From Adiantum capillus-veneris (lineage: Eukaryota; Streptophyta; Polypodiopsida; Polypodiales; Pteridaceae), in the NCBI GenBank assembly GCA_014529385.2, contig CM043944.1:79007884-79071883 (forward strand): 64,000 nt of DNA, read 5' to 3'. The position numbers and the translations under genes are program-made. This document shows, piece after piece, positions 22,362-32,444 of this stretch; positions within the stretch are counted from its first letter, which is position 1; each line of letters begins with the position of its first letter. A model generated the notes under the pieces. The model did no database searches. It saw only the letters and a list, made by a program, of their open reading frames with translations, and was not told where the DNA came from.

Positions 22362-23963
22362 ATGACACATACAAGACGGTCGTTAGAGCGTCAAAGCGCA
22401 CTACTGAGTCCTCTGAAGTACTACAACAGAAGACGTCAACCCTCGGTACCTAGTAGAAGTCCACCAACCTCATCACCCATACCACCACATACGGCATCAT
22501 CCATTCCACGATCCGGTTCCACATTTTCCAGGTCCCCTTCCCCAGTAAAGCTCTCTCCCATTTTGTTACAGCAAGCTATTGAGCAAGAGGCTCCATAGCA
22601 AGCGGCTATGGAGGCAAGGTAAACATCAAGTTTCCTACTTTCAAGGGACTCTCCTCAGAAGATGCAGACGACCATGCAAGGAGGTTTGTATCTCTCTATA
22701 GAGGTCGTGGTCTTAATAGAGAAGATGCTTATTTGGTACTCTTTCCCTCTACCTTGGATGGTTTAGCAGACAACTGGTACAGTCAGTTTGCAGAGAATCA
22801 CTTTGCAACTTGGGCAGCTTTAAGACAACAGTTTTGTGCAGCATTCATGCCAGGTGACTTCCAGGAAAAGGTTTTGGATGAGTTGGCCAACATGGTGCTC
22901 CAGCCAGAGGAGACTTTGCAGAACTCATGACTAAAACCAAGTCTTTGGTTCCCAAGCTTCCTTAGAAGTGGGTACAAAAAGCTCTTCCAAAGACTTCTCA
23001 GCAAAAACTGAGAGAGAATCTCCGACCTCATGCCACCTTCGAGGAGTTTGTGGCGGCTGCTACTAGGATTGAGGGGGCAAGGAAGCTGTTTACCGACTCT
23101 TCTCAGGTAGAGACTGCCTCTGTACTCTTGGAGAGTCCGTCTGACCCTTTGACTTCTTTACGTAGGGAACTTGAAGCCCTAAAACTACAACGCGCTCTTT
23201 AAGAGGAGAAATCAATCTCTCTTATACAGGAAAAGCCCCCACATCACGAGGCTTTGGATCAAATCAAGAGAGAGCTAGAAGAGCTTAGGTCTTAGCAAGA
23301 GACTAAGGCTATGGTATGGTGCAGCTCATGCCGCTCTCCAGGACACCCTCCACAGGACTGTCCCCTTCGGGTTTACTGCCACTTCTGTGAAAAGTCTGGT
23401 CATGAGGACAAGGATTGCTACTACCTCAAGGGATTGTGACAAATACAGCAAAGTCTTGGTCATACTCCTCAACAAGGGGCAGCACCGACATCCAATATGG
23501 TTTCTCCCTGTGGCCATCCACACCGCATGCCACCTTTATTGACAGCCCCTCCTATGCAAGGTATGCAAAGTACTTTTCCCTCTCATAGCTTTTATCATAC
23601 CCATGTTGCCTCATCACCTCAAAGCTTCTATGCTTCCACCTCCAACTCCATGCACCAGGAGCAAGGACCACCTCGCCCTTCGACTCGCCCATTGAATCGG
23701 CCCATTTTGTGCTATAGATGCGGGGAATATGGTCATTACCAAAGCAAATGCCCTCTGCCCGAAGGGTCCCCTCCGTGCCGTCATTGCCCTGAAACGAAGG
23801 ATCACTACAGTAAGGATTGCCCTAAACTTCCTGCATCCACGGCTTCAAACCCAAGTCAAAGCCAGAATGAGTTTACCTCTCCCAAGCTCAATCTGATAGC
23901 AGTTAGCACCGTTCCTCAGCCGCCTCCTTCTACCCACGTGGTTACCCCTCAAAATAAGCTGTA
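22362..23963 (+). pseudogene. LTR-GP gag with four CCHC zinc knuckles, broken
   Basis: The ATG at 22362 begins MTHTRRSLERQS and a Ser/Pro-rich leader. The capsid-like region (FPTFKGLSSEDADDHARRF, then LDGLADNWYSQF and FCAAFMPGDFQEKVLDEL, about 22630-22925) resembles Retrotrans_gag. Four knuckles follow in two pairs: 23320-23361 and 23377-23418 (both CX2CX4HX4C), 23710-23751 (CX2CX4HX4C) and 23776-23820 (CX2CX5HX4C). In-frame stops occur at about 22596, 22928 and elsewhere. Family role: capsid assembly and RNA packaging. Confidence 0.75.
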
Positions 23964-23964
23964 G

Positions 23965-25324
23965 TTGGTAGAGGAGCCATCGGGTGTCCTCACGCGGGCC
24001 CAGAGAGCTGCTCTCGGTCTTAGTCTTCCAACACGTACAACTCCCCCACGCATTCTCCCAACAATGGATACCCTGCCTTCAACTGATGACAAGCCATCAC
24101 CCAATGGCAAGCAAGAATCCAAATCTTTGCTCTCCGATCGTGATGAAGCTTTCTTGGAGGCAGTTTTCGATCTACAGAAGATGAAGAACACCTTCCAACA
24201 AGTGTCCCTCTATGACATGCTGCGACTAGATGCGAGTTTTAGAAGTGACACCCTTGCTGTTATTCAGTCACTTTATCCTGGAGCAAGTCCTAGTAGTGGG
24301 CACCTCCCAGTGCGATCATCAGAGTACTATATGATATCCAATCCCGTTGCTCCCCTCACTGATTATAGAAGCCCTCGCCTGACAGTATCCGTTTTGGGTC
24401 GGCAATTCTTAGGAGCGATAGTGGATGGTGGATCTGGCATCAACATGATGCCCGAGTTCACTATGATAGCTCTAGGTCTACAGTTTACTCGCCTTGCTCC
24501 CTTCACAGTTACATTGGTCAACTAGAGGACAGTCTACCCAGTGGGCATAGTGGACAATGTGTCTCTGCAGGTACAAGGCTTTACTTTTAACTTTGGATTT
24601 TGTTGTGGTTCGTCTTCCCCAGGTGGACGGATTTCCCTTGCTCATTGGAAGACCTTGGTTGCGACACAGTAAAGCACTTCATGATTCGGGAAACTATGCC
24701 ATGTGGATACATACGTCTGGCTCCCCGATGCAACCCATTCTCTTAGAAGAAGGTATGGATCCCATGGTGCAACAAGTTTCTTTGTCAATGGGAACCAACC
24801 CTGAACAAGAACAACCTACTACATCTGAAGGGTCAGACGAAGATCTGCCAGAGTGGTTGGAAGCTACCAAGTCTACGCCTTGTTATGGACTATCTATACA
24901 ACCTTTGCCTGAGGTCACACCCTTTTGCTGTGTTCCTACCGTAGCTGAGCCCAATGAACCACTTAAGGAAACAACTAGCGTAGAAGTCACAGAAGTTGAT
25001 TGCTCAGTTGACCCTTTACTAAAAGCATTCACACTGGGTAAGCTCGCAAAGGAGCACAGTAGGAGGACCGCTGCTAGTATAACTCAGGTGGTATCTGCTA
25101 GGTTAGCATTGTATCTGTATCTGCTTTTGATCTGCTGTTTCCTACCCTTCCCTTATCCACCTCCCCACACCCCAACCCTATACAATTCTCTCTTGCCCTC
25201 GCCCTACCCACCCCCTCACACTCCCTCGGCCCTACCCACCATTTTTTCCTCTCCCCCCCTCGTCCCCTTACTCACCCTCGCCCCTCCCCCCTCTCCTCAA
25301 ACTCGCCCCTCCCTCCCCAACTAG
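23965..25324 (+). pseudogene. LTR-GP aspartic protease region and 3' coding end; no reverse transcriptase
   Basis: The frame at 23965-24525 ends in a retropepsin N-terminal half with the active-site segment AIVDGGSGINMMPE (about 24415-24455). After a stop and shift, the frame at 24557-25324 holds the C-terminal half (LPQVDGFPLLIGRPWLRHS), then acidic linker and a proline-rich end. No reverse transcriptase, RNase H or integrase motif occurs before the 3' LTR. The element would depend on enzymes from another element. Confidence 0.75.
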
Positions 25325-25535
25325 TCCCCCCTCCCAACTAGTCCTCTTTCCCAACTAGTCCCCCCTCGCAACTAGTCCTCTTCCCCAACTCGTCCCCCAT
25401 CCCAACTAGTCCTCCCTCCCAACTAGTCCTCTTCCCCAACTCGTCCCCCCTCCCAACTAGTCCTCTTCCCTAACTCGTCCCCTCCCAACTAGTCCTCTTC
25501 CCCAACTAGTCCCCCTCACCAACTCGTCCCCCCCC
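25316..25535 (+). repeat. C-rich minisatellite with AACTAGTCC core
   Basis: About a dozen imperfect units of roughly 15-18 bp, typified by CCCAACTAGTCCTCTTCC, alternate ACTAGTCC and ACTCGTCC variants. The array lies between the protease region and the 3' LTR of LTR-GP. Confidence 0.8.
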
Positions 25536-25873
25536 CCTCCCCCCTCGCCCCTAACTAGCCTTTTCTCCCTCACCCCTCCCCTACCTACTCCTTCCCCTTT
25601 AGCCAACTGCAACTAGCTGCAGATTCCTCACTTCGGGTGCTTTGTGGGCTTTGTTAATCTTGACAGTCTTCTGGCCCGGGGTCATTACTCCTATAGCATA
25701 TTTTGCAAATATCGACATTGTTTCATTGGTACTTCTTTTTGGGAACTCAAGATCTTCTCCAAACATCACCCTCTTCAGTCAGAGTGTACTGCGTTTTTTC
25801 TGGTGTTTCACTGTTCTCTCTAGTTTCATTGGCCCTCTCACCGAGACGGTGAGCGGTCTTGTGGTGGGCAACC

Positions 25874-26380
25874 TATACCAGGCTATAGTGTCGCTTTCAC
25901 AGGACACACAGTTAGTACAGTTGGTCTGGTCTGGTTCACACTGGACGGATACTCTAGGCTGGGCAGTGACATGTGACGGGGATACGGACAGTGGTCTAGT
26001 GGACATCGTGGCCAAGTCACCACCACCACTCAGCTTGGGGATAGACTTAGATGGCGGTGGCTATTTATGGTGGTACACATGAGTAGTAGCTGTTGGGTCA
26101 TCGGGATTATCTTCTTCATATATGGTCCAACGTCGTCATCTAGAGTAGCGAGCACGTCTACACCATCCGTGCACATGTGAGCCTCGACACCCCCATTGTA
26201 CCCGTGAGTTCTGGGTTGGACCTGAGTGTGTTGCCACGCCAGAGTCTGTATCGGTTCTTTGAGATAGTCGAGTCCATATGTTCTAGTCTACTGCTTTGTC
26301 TCTGTGTTGATCAACTGTTCTCTATTGTTTCCTGTGTTATCATTCTGTTTTGAGTGAGATGTCACGCACATTGCACTAAG
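25874..26380 (+). repeat. LTR-GP element, 3' LTR
   Basis: Homologous to 21570-22071. It starts TATACCAGGCTATAG (first dinucleotide changed from TG to TA), differs by scattered substitutions and small indels, and ends CATTGCACTAAGG. If the 5' LTR really ends near 22088, this copy is truncated, which would explain why no matching 5-bp flanks were found. Confidence 0.75.
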
Positions 26381-26616
26381 GAGTACCCACTGTAGAGAGC
26401 ACTACACACTATCCACGCTACAACTTTTCAGTCCAAAATTAGAGCACAATGAAACGTGAGACCAAAATGTGCGTTTAGCGACGTTGAAACTAAAACTACG
26501 GTAACTTGTTGTTAGTGAAACGGCTTGTGTTTCGGATTTATTGAGCGAAACATTTCAAGGCCCGAAACGTTTCACCTGTCCCGACCTGTCGAAACGCGTT
26601 TCATGGTGACGTTGTA
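26381..26616. repeat. right arm of the MULE-like element with GAAACG/CGTTTC words
   Basis: Noncoding sequence with many GAAACG or CGTTTC words (for example near 26451, 26471, 26487, 26517 and 26549-26602), ending GTTTCATGGTGACGTTGTA before the 9-bp repeat. Such subterminal clusters resemble transposase-binding repeats of DNA transposons. No coding capacity. Confidence 0.45.
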
Positions 26617-26625
26617 TGGAAGCAG
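26617..26625. repeat. possible 9-bp target-site duplication, right copy
   Basis: TGGAAGCAG, identical to 21513-21521. Confidence 0.55.
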
Positions 26626-26687
26626 GGGAGCTAGTGGGAGATGGAGGAGTGGGTGGGGGGCGGAGAGCAGCAGAGGGAGAGGGGGAA

Positions 26688-26722
<35 letters not shown>

Positions 26723-28068
26723 GGGACGGAGGGGCTGTTGAAGGTGAGGGTGAGGTGGAGGGTGGCGCTGGGACCTCGTCTTGCTGAAGAGGGTCGAAAC
26801 TGTTCTCTGTGGGAACCAAGTACTGTTGGCCTGGAGCGTGGAGACCACCCAGAGGGCCAGGCTGACGTGGTGGCCCCTGTCGACGCCAACCACGAACCTG
26901 CTACCAGCCCTCCTCTACTTGAGCCCCAGGTTCGCAGGATAAGTCTGCCTGGGTACCTTGTGACTCTGTCTGCTGCTGCTGGTCAGTCCTAGGAGGCTGG
27001 GGCTGAGCCTGAGGTGAAGGTCGGGGCCTCCTCTGCGGACAAGCCATTAGAAGATGGCCCATTTGTCGACAAATGAAGCACTGATTCGGAAGGCTTGAAT
27101 ACTCTACGCTTTGGCGGAGCCAACCACCACTCACCTGAGGTAGTAGAATGACCTTCGGGAGGGTGTGGGAGTTCCGAACTAGAACACGTACTGTGGGAAT
27201 TTCAGCTGCCTTGGCAGCTAGAGAGGCTGCCGTGCGAGGTGTCTCCAAGACGGTCCCAATCTCTGAGCTTATCCTGGACAAGAGCAGAAGGTACTCCCTC
27301 CTCAGGCCGGGGAAGCAAATTGAGATGGGAAGGTCTTCCTCCTCGACAAGAAGGTCGATAGCTGGGTCGAAACCATGGTGCCACTCTCGAAAATGAGCTC
27401 GAACTGCTCGGATGGCTAGGGGGCTCATTGCAATGACCTTGGACGCCATCTCGGGGTACTCAAACCCTATCTGGTAATAGCCACGCGCGAGAAGCTGAAT
27501 ATCGAGGATCTTGCCTACCTCTGCTAAAAGGTGGGCCTGGAGGAGATCATGCGCCTCTCCTTTGCTAGGTCAGATGTCGATGATCTTGCAGATAACGGAG
27601 GTCACATGGAGGCGCTCCACCTCTGCGGCTAGGCTCGCTTGCTCTGTCGGCAAGAGAGCAAGTCGGATGGTGGGCTCTGCAAGGTCGGGCAAGGGGGCTT
27701 CTAGAGAGTCCCTCTGGGACGGAACATGAGCCTCCATCTGTGTCTACTACTGTAGATGTTGCGGATGAAGAGGACTAGACGACAACGGTTTCCGAGAAAG
27801 CTCGGACGCTGAAGGTCAAGCCATCAAAGCTGAGGCGTTAGCAAAAACCCAAGCCATCGGGGGGAGGGGAGACGTTAGTGCGAAAGAGAAGGGGCTGCGT
27901 GAAGAAGAAACTTGGGGGGAGGGGGATGCAGCTGCATGGCAGGAGCGGGCGCGAAAGGAGGGAGGAGCGCAGAGCGTCGGCAGGGGGCAGCGCGAAGGGG
28001 GCGGTGAGCGATGGCGAGAGGGGGGGGGGGGGGGGCAACATCGGTAGCAAGCGCCCATCGAGGACAAT

Positions 28069-28081
28069 CAGTAGTCAAATT
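28069..28081. repeat. LINE-2 target-site duplication, right copy
   Basis: CAGTAGTCAAATT, identical to 16651-16663. Gypsy pol sequence resumes immediately to its right. Confidence 0.9.
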
Positions 28082-28983
28082 ATCCTTTAAGTGTCTGAAA
28101 AGCAGTCACCTCTGTCGGTCCGCACGAGAAAGGGAATCCTTTCTGAATCAATAAGTGCAAAGGCGAAGCTATCCCTGCAAACTTCTGAATGAATCGCCGA
28201 TAGTAAGAACACAAGCCCAAAAAGCTTCGAACTTCATGAACATTCTTCAAGTCAGGCAAATCGCGGATAGTCTCAATTTTGGCCGGGTCCATCTGTACTC
28301 CTGCTGCTGAGACGATGTGTCCTAAGAAATGTATCTCCAGAAAGAAAAACTCGCTCTTTTTGGCATTAATAACCAACCTATGATTACGCAATGCTTGAAA
28401 GACCTGTAGCAGATGGTGTCGGTGCTCTACTTCTAATATCATCAAAGAAAGTGCCCACAAAAGATCGATGCTGTCGAAAAATCTTATCGATCATTCAGTT
28501 GAAAGTTGCTGGAGCATTAGTAAGTCCAAAAGGCATCACCAAAAATTCGTATAAACCAAAGCTTGTCCGAAAGGATGTCTTGTAGACATCTCCCGAAATG
28601 ATTCTGATCTAATGATATCCGCTTTTCAAATCAATCCTGCTGATAGAGGATCCCTGAAGTCTGTCAAGAATATCATCAATCCTTGGAATCGGGAATCTGT
28701 TCTTGATGGTGATATTATTGAGAGCTCTATAGTCAATGCACATTCTCCAAGATCTTTCTTTAGTACTAGTAAAACCGAAGAACAGTAAGGTGAAGTACTA
28801 GGCTGGATGAGACCCTTTTCAAGGTGGTCTTTCACTTGGTTCATGATTTCTTCATTCTGGGCTCAACTAGCACAGTAAGGTGGCCGGCTCGATGATGTGG
28901 TTCCAGGGATCAGATCAATAATGTGATCCTCAGGACGAGATGGAGGTAACTTGTCTGGTAGGCCGTTTGAGAAACAATCGAGC
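28082..28983 (-). pseudogene. gypsy reverse transcriptase segment, minus strand, fused to LINE-3 ORF1
   Basis: Continuation of the pol segment at 15352-16650 across LINE-2. On the minus strand: RPEDHIIDLIPG-like entry (about 28950-28900), [20 protein letters not shown] (28844), then frames disrupted by shifts, the catalytic region FVGTFFDD (about 28470-28440) and the connection domain (HFLGHIVSAAGVQMDPAKIE, then VRSFLGLCSYYRRFI) to 28080. At 28983 gypsy sequence (GCTCGATTGTTTCTCAAACG on the minus strand) abuts LINE-3 ORF1 with only a few shared bases and no LTR. Confidence 0.85.
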
Positions 28984-30782
28984 AACCCACCGCTGTGTCC
29001 AGGGCCTCAATGCCTCTAGCTGCAAGAAAGGGGACGTGGACTTGAAAGCTGGCCTCCTCCAAGTTGGTAGAGGAGTCACCCAGAAACCGAGTGAAGTTGT
29101 AGTCGAAAAAGTCCCAACGTCTGCGAATGTCAAAACTGGTCAGACCTCTAGGGACCGTTGCAAAGGGAGAAGTGAGCACCAAAAAAGGCAGCCTCAGGTG
29201 GGGCTGTCCCTCTCGAGCCACATGGCTCGTAGCGAAAGCACTACCAAGAGAACGCCTCGCGGCAGAAGCGTGTCCAGTACCCTGTGTTTGAGGAGGAAGG
29301 GCGGAAGGGTCGGGAGACGAGGCTGAGGGCCCCATTGGGGAGAAGGGAGGGGCGGGAGGCGAAGGTGGAGGTGTGGGGGGGGGGGAGGAGGCGGGGGGGC
29401 GGCAACTGAGGGAGGAGGAGGCGGTGGTGGAGGAGCTGAAGTGGACGGGGCCTCCTCGGGGAGGTCCTGCTCAAGGGGGCCAAATGGTTCCTAGTCGGAA
29501 CCTAGTGCTGCTGAGCTGCAGTAGGTCGGCCACCAAGAGTAGCAGTGGGTCGAGCTCTCCCTTGGCGGCGGTTGCGGCCAGGCACCTGTTGCCAACCATC
29601 AGCTGGTTGATCACTGGTCTCTGTCAATGTACCAGCCTGTGCATCCTGTGTATCTGGCTGCTTGGCATGCTCAGCCTTGGGAGGCTGCGCATGCGCTGTG
29701 GGTCGAGGTCTCCTGCGAGGACAGGCCTTTGCCATATGGCCCATCTGCCTGCAAATGAAACACTAGTTCGGGAGACCCGAATACTCCACACTCTGTCTGA
29801 CCCATCCCCCACTCATCCTAGGGAGTAGTACCACCTTGGGGAGGGAGTGCGTGTCACGAGTGAGAACCTGCACGGTAGGTAGACCTGCGGCCTTGGCCAC
29901 AACTGAAGCTGCCGTGCGTGGAGACTCCACAACTGTCCCGAACATGGAACCAATCCTGGGTAGGAGGGGATGGTACTCTCGCCTCAGGCCTGGGAAAGAA
30001 ACCGAGATCGGCAAGTCTGCCTCCTCCTCGAGCACATTTGTAGTAGGGTCAAAGCCGTGATGCCAACATCGGAAGTAAGCTCGAGCTGCTCTGATGCCGA
30101 GTGGGCTCATCGAAATCACCTTGGGCATCATATCTACAGACTCGAACTTGACCTGGTAGTACCCTCTCCCGAGGATCTGGACATCGGTGATCTTGCCCAC
30201 ATCGGAGAGAAGACGGGCCTGTAGTAAATCCTGAACCTCGCCCCGACTGAGCCGAGTGCCAGGCGAAAGAGCAAGTCGAAGGGTCGGCTCTGCGGTGTCG
30301 GGCGAGGGGGCTTCAGTGGAGTCCCTCGAGGTGGAGCAAAAGCCGCCTTTTTGTGTCTGCTGCTGAGTCGAAGAGGGCGAAAATGACGCGAAGCTCCCAG
30401 AAGGCTGCAGGGATAGACTCCTACGAGCTTAACAGAGAGGATGGTGGGGGAGGCGACAAAAAGAATGCGGGAACGAAAGGGGCGGACGGGCGGGCTGAGG
30501 CGGGAGAGCTAGGGGCGGGCGGGCGGTCAGGCTGAGGGCTGAGGCGGACGGGCTGAATGCGGGCTGGGGTAGGCTGAAGGCTGAAGGCGGTGGCTGAGGG
30601 CTGAGGCGGGCTGGGTGGGCTGCGCACTGGCTGACTGCACGCTGGCTGGCTGCGCAGAGTGCAGGGCAGGGCAGCGCGAGAGCGGGTTTTGGGGGGGGGG
30701 GGGGGGGGGGAGAGCGATGGCGAGGGAGAGGGGCTGCAGGAAACGTGCGCAGAGGGAGGGGGAGGAGGCAGCGGCAGCGAGA
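28984..30782 (-). mobile_element. LINE-3, 5' piece: 5' UTR and ORF1, minus strand
   Basis: The C-rich 5' UTR starts at about 30782 (TCTCGCTGCCGCTGCC on the minus strand, like the LINE-1 start). ORF1 begins near 30375, but the start ATG seen in LINE-1 and LINE-2 is lost. An open stretch at 30200-29763 covers the N-terminal domain (GKITDVQILGRGYYQVKFES, then FPGLRREYHPLL). The CCHC knuckle follows at about 29765-29715, then a proline-rich linker and the C-terminal domain (29250-28984: SLGSAFATSHVAREGQP, LTSFDIRRRWDFFDYNFTRF, then ARGIEALDTAVG). There it stops at the gypsy junction. Confidence 0.8.
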
Positions 30783-30897
30783 TTTTTTGAACAATCTTTA
30801 CGATGATACCTCATCCTTGCCATTTTGTTACCTCATGATTGAAGGCTGCAAAAGGAGAGGGAGAGGAAGAGATTTTTTTTTTCTCTCTACGCGTGTA

Positions 30898-30900
<3 letters not shown>

Positions 30901-30942
<42 letters not shown>
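30901..30942 (+). repeat. (CT)n microsatellite
   Basis: About 21 uninterrupted TC units. The complementary (AG)n run at 31021-31064 lies 78 bp downstream, so the pair could fold into a long hairpin. Confidence 0.95.
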
Positions 30943-30943
<1 letters not shown>

Positions 30944-31018
30944 GCGCTCCCTCTGCAGCCCCGCCCCCTCGCTCTCTCCAGCCCCCCCCCCCGCGCGCTC
31001 CCCCTTGCTGCCCCGTGC

Positions 31019-31020
<2 letters not shown>

Positions 31021-31064
<44 letters not shown>
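31021..31064 (+). repeat. (AG)n microsatellite
   Basis: About 22 AG units, inverted relative to the (CT)n tract at 30901-30942. The GC-rich spacer between them would be the loop of a hairpin. Confidence 0.95.
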
Positions 31065-31065
<1 letters not shown>

Positions 31066-31235
31066 AGGACCCTGGATTTCGCAGTCGGTAGTTAAAGCCA
31101 TATCACAACCCAAGGTAGGTAGGTGGCCATGTGGCCCAAGGAAGTCCAAGGGGAGGGTTTCTATTAGGATAGGAGTATCTGCCAAATGGATGTCAAGGGT
31201 AAATCCCCCCAAGAAGTGCTATTTAAAGAGAACCA

Positions 31236-31347
31236 TGCCGTTCATGAAGGATTTCAAATGTAAAAAGCCAACATAAGGCACAACTCAACCGTGCCATTCA
31301 TGAAGGATTTCAAATGTAAAAAGCCAACTTAAGGCACAACTCAACTC
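31236..31347 (+). repeat. 56-bp tandem duplication in the intron
   Basis: TTCATGAAGGATTTCAAATG occurs at 31241 and 31297. The flanking text (AAAAAGCCAACATAAGG against AAAAAGCCAACTTAAGG) matches with few differences, giving a period of 56 bp. Confidence 0.9.
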
Positions 31348-32444
31348 AAGGGTAAGGGTTAGTCAAATGAAGAAAATGATGGATAGATTATGCACCCTTA
31401 CCATCCCAAGTGTCAAGAAAGAATATCAGAGGCAGGATCCCTAGTATGCCATTCTAAAACGATCAGCTTGCCTGGAAAGAAGCTACCTAGAGAAACTTGG
31501 CGGGGGAAAAAATTCCTTGATAAAGTAATTTTGTATAGGTTTTGAAGCAACATTGCAGAGTAAGAGCTCAGTGTATGGGTGTCTTCTTTTAGACACAAAG
31601 GCCTCAGAAATTTCACTAAGTTAATAGTGGTAGTTCCTTAGCATAAGGAAAAAAGGTTCAAAAATTAAACATGAGCTAGAGAAGATAGGTTATAAAAAAA
31701 GCCCCAAACCGTGTTGACCCTAATCACATAGATTGCCATCACTAAGTGAAGTCAAGGTCAGAGAGCAGCCAGCCCTATCAAAGTAGGTAAACAAGATATG
31801 CTTTACCAGTATATGTGTGTGTGTGGTTCGTTGCAGGCGTGTGCAATCACTGTTTCACAGATGTATGTGTGGTGTGGGCTTGGAACATTTGTTGTCACTT
31901 AGCTCTACACCCACTTTTGGACCCTCATTATGTGAATGGAGAGTAAAACGGGGTTTCTCATTTACCTGGAGAAGCTATGTACCTTTGACCCGCTCCATTC
32001 AGCAATAAGATATTATGTACTATCACTATCGCTGCTCGCATGCCTCTTTCCATTTTGTCCACAATCGTATTTCAGAAGAGCACTTTTATTTTTAGATCTT
32101 GTCATAAACCAAGGGATTGGTTATCACAAAAGTTGTTATCCATATTCTCTTTTTGGGAGGAACATTGATTCTTCTCCCTTATTAACCTGATTGCTACTTT
32201 TGGGAGTTGTGAATTATAGGCATTAAAATTACTGACAATTGTAAAGTGGAGTTTGAGTGCTTAATATAGCAGGGAAACTGCTCAAACTATCTATGGTGTT
32301 AGGAATTTTCCAAGTGGCTTGTTTCCAAGGTGAATTTTTCACATGAAATGTACAATGCAGAAGTACTGTAGATGGTTAATTGAAGGCAAAACTGGCACCT
32401 AGGTTTGTTCATTTGATCTGTTAAGTGAGAGCCTTTAATTGCAG

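Larger units (their letters stand above)
21522..26616. mobile_element. MULE-like nonautonomous element, split by an LTR element
   Basis: The outer ends are weakly inverted: CGTAACCACGAAAC at 21522 against CGTCACCATGAAAC (minus strand) ending at about 26611, 12 of 14 matching, with 5 extra bases on the right before the 9-bp duplication. Both arms are dense in the self-complementary word GAAACGTTTC (21530-21539, 21547-21556 and near 26565-26575) and its relatives. The left arm is about 48 bp and the right arm about 236 bp. No transposase is present. The boundaries are a hypothesis. Confidence 0.45.
20749..27737 (-). pseudogene. LINE-2 ORF1 (RNA-binding protein), split by an insertion
   Basis: The start ATG is at 27737-27735 (MEAHVPSQRDS). 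The N-terminal domain (ASKVIAMSPLAIRAVRAHF, then FPGLRREYLLL) and CCHC knuckle (CFICRQMGHLLMACP) lie at 27449-27030. A proline-rich stretch, encoded opposite a 31-base G run at 26691-26721, precedes the insertion at 26616-21522. The C-terminal domain resumes at 21520 and runs to the stop at 20749 (TSFDICRKWDFFVYDFTRLL, then VGFSFPLCGRDQ, ending SRSP). This domain is conserved in all three LINE copies. Stops and shifts are present. Confidence 0.8.
16664..28068 (-). mobile_element. LINE-2: full-length L1-type LINE, minus strand, split by another insertion
   Basis: Bounded by the 13-bp duplication CAGTAGTCAAATT. The 3' end (TTAACTAATATTTCTCGGAAAA on the minus strand) is at 16664 and the C-rich 5' UTR reaches 28068. 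It has the same two-ORF plan as LINE-1. A segment of about 5.1 kb (21522-26616) interrupts ORF1; without it the element is about 6.3 kb. Stops and frameshifts break both ORFs. Confidence 0.88.
13472..32444 (+). other. giant transposon-filled intron (18,973 bp) of the transporter gene
   Basis: The intron starts with GT at 13472 and ends with GCAG at 32441-32444, joining two phase-0 exons whose proteins read on as one transporter segment. It holds unique intron sequence at both edges (13472-14267, 30783-32444) and the nested stack LINE-3 > gypsy pol fragment > LINE-2 > MULE-like segment > LTR-GP. All LINE and gypsy pieces are antisense to the gene; the LTR-GP element is sense. Splicing across the intron is inferred from exon continuity, not observed. 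Confidence 0.75.
30783..32444 (+). other. 3' part of the giant intron
   Basis: Outside LINE-3 this holds the (CT)n/(AG)n pair, a 56-bp tandem duplication and otherwise AT-rich unique sequence with no gene-like frame. A GT-rich tract near 31813-31825 is followed by ATGTGTGTGGTGTGGGCTTG. The intron ends with TTAATTGCAG before 32445. Confidence 0.6.

Noticed and set aside
25316-25535. CRISPR-like regular repeats
   Set aside because: Units are short, imperfect and C-rich with no unique spacers, in a plant retrotransposon. This is a minisatellite.
26555-26893. Minus-strand polyproline frames
   Set aside because: They arise from a 31-base G run inside the LINE-2 ORF1 linker; only the ORF1 frame is meaningful.
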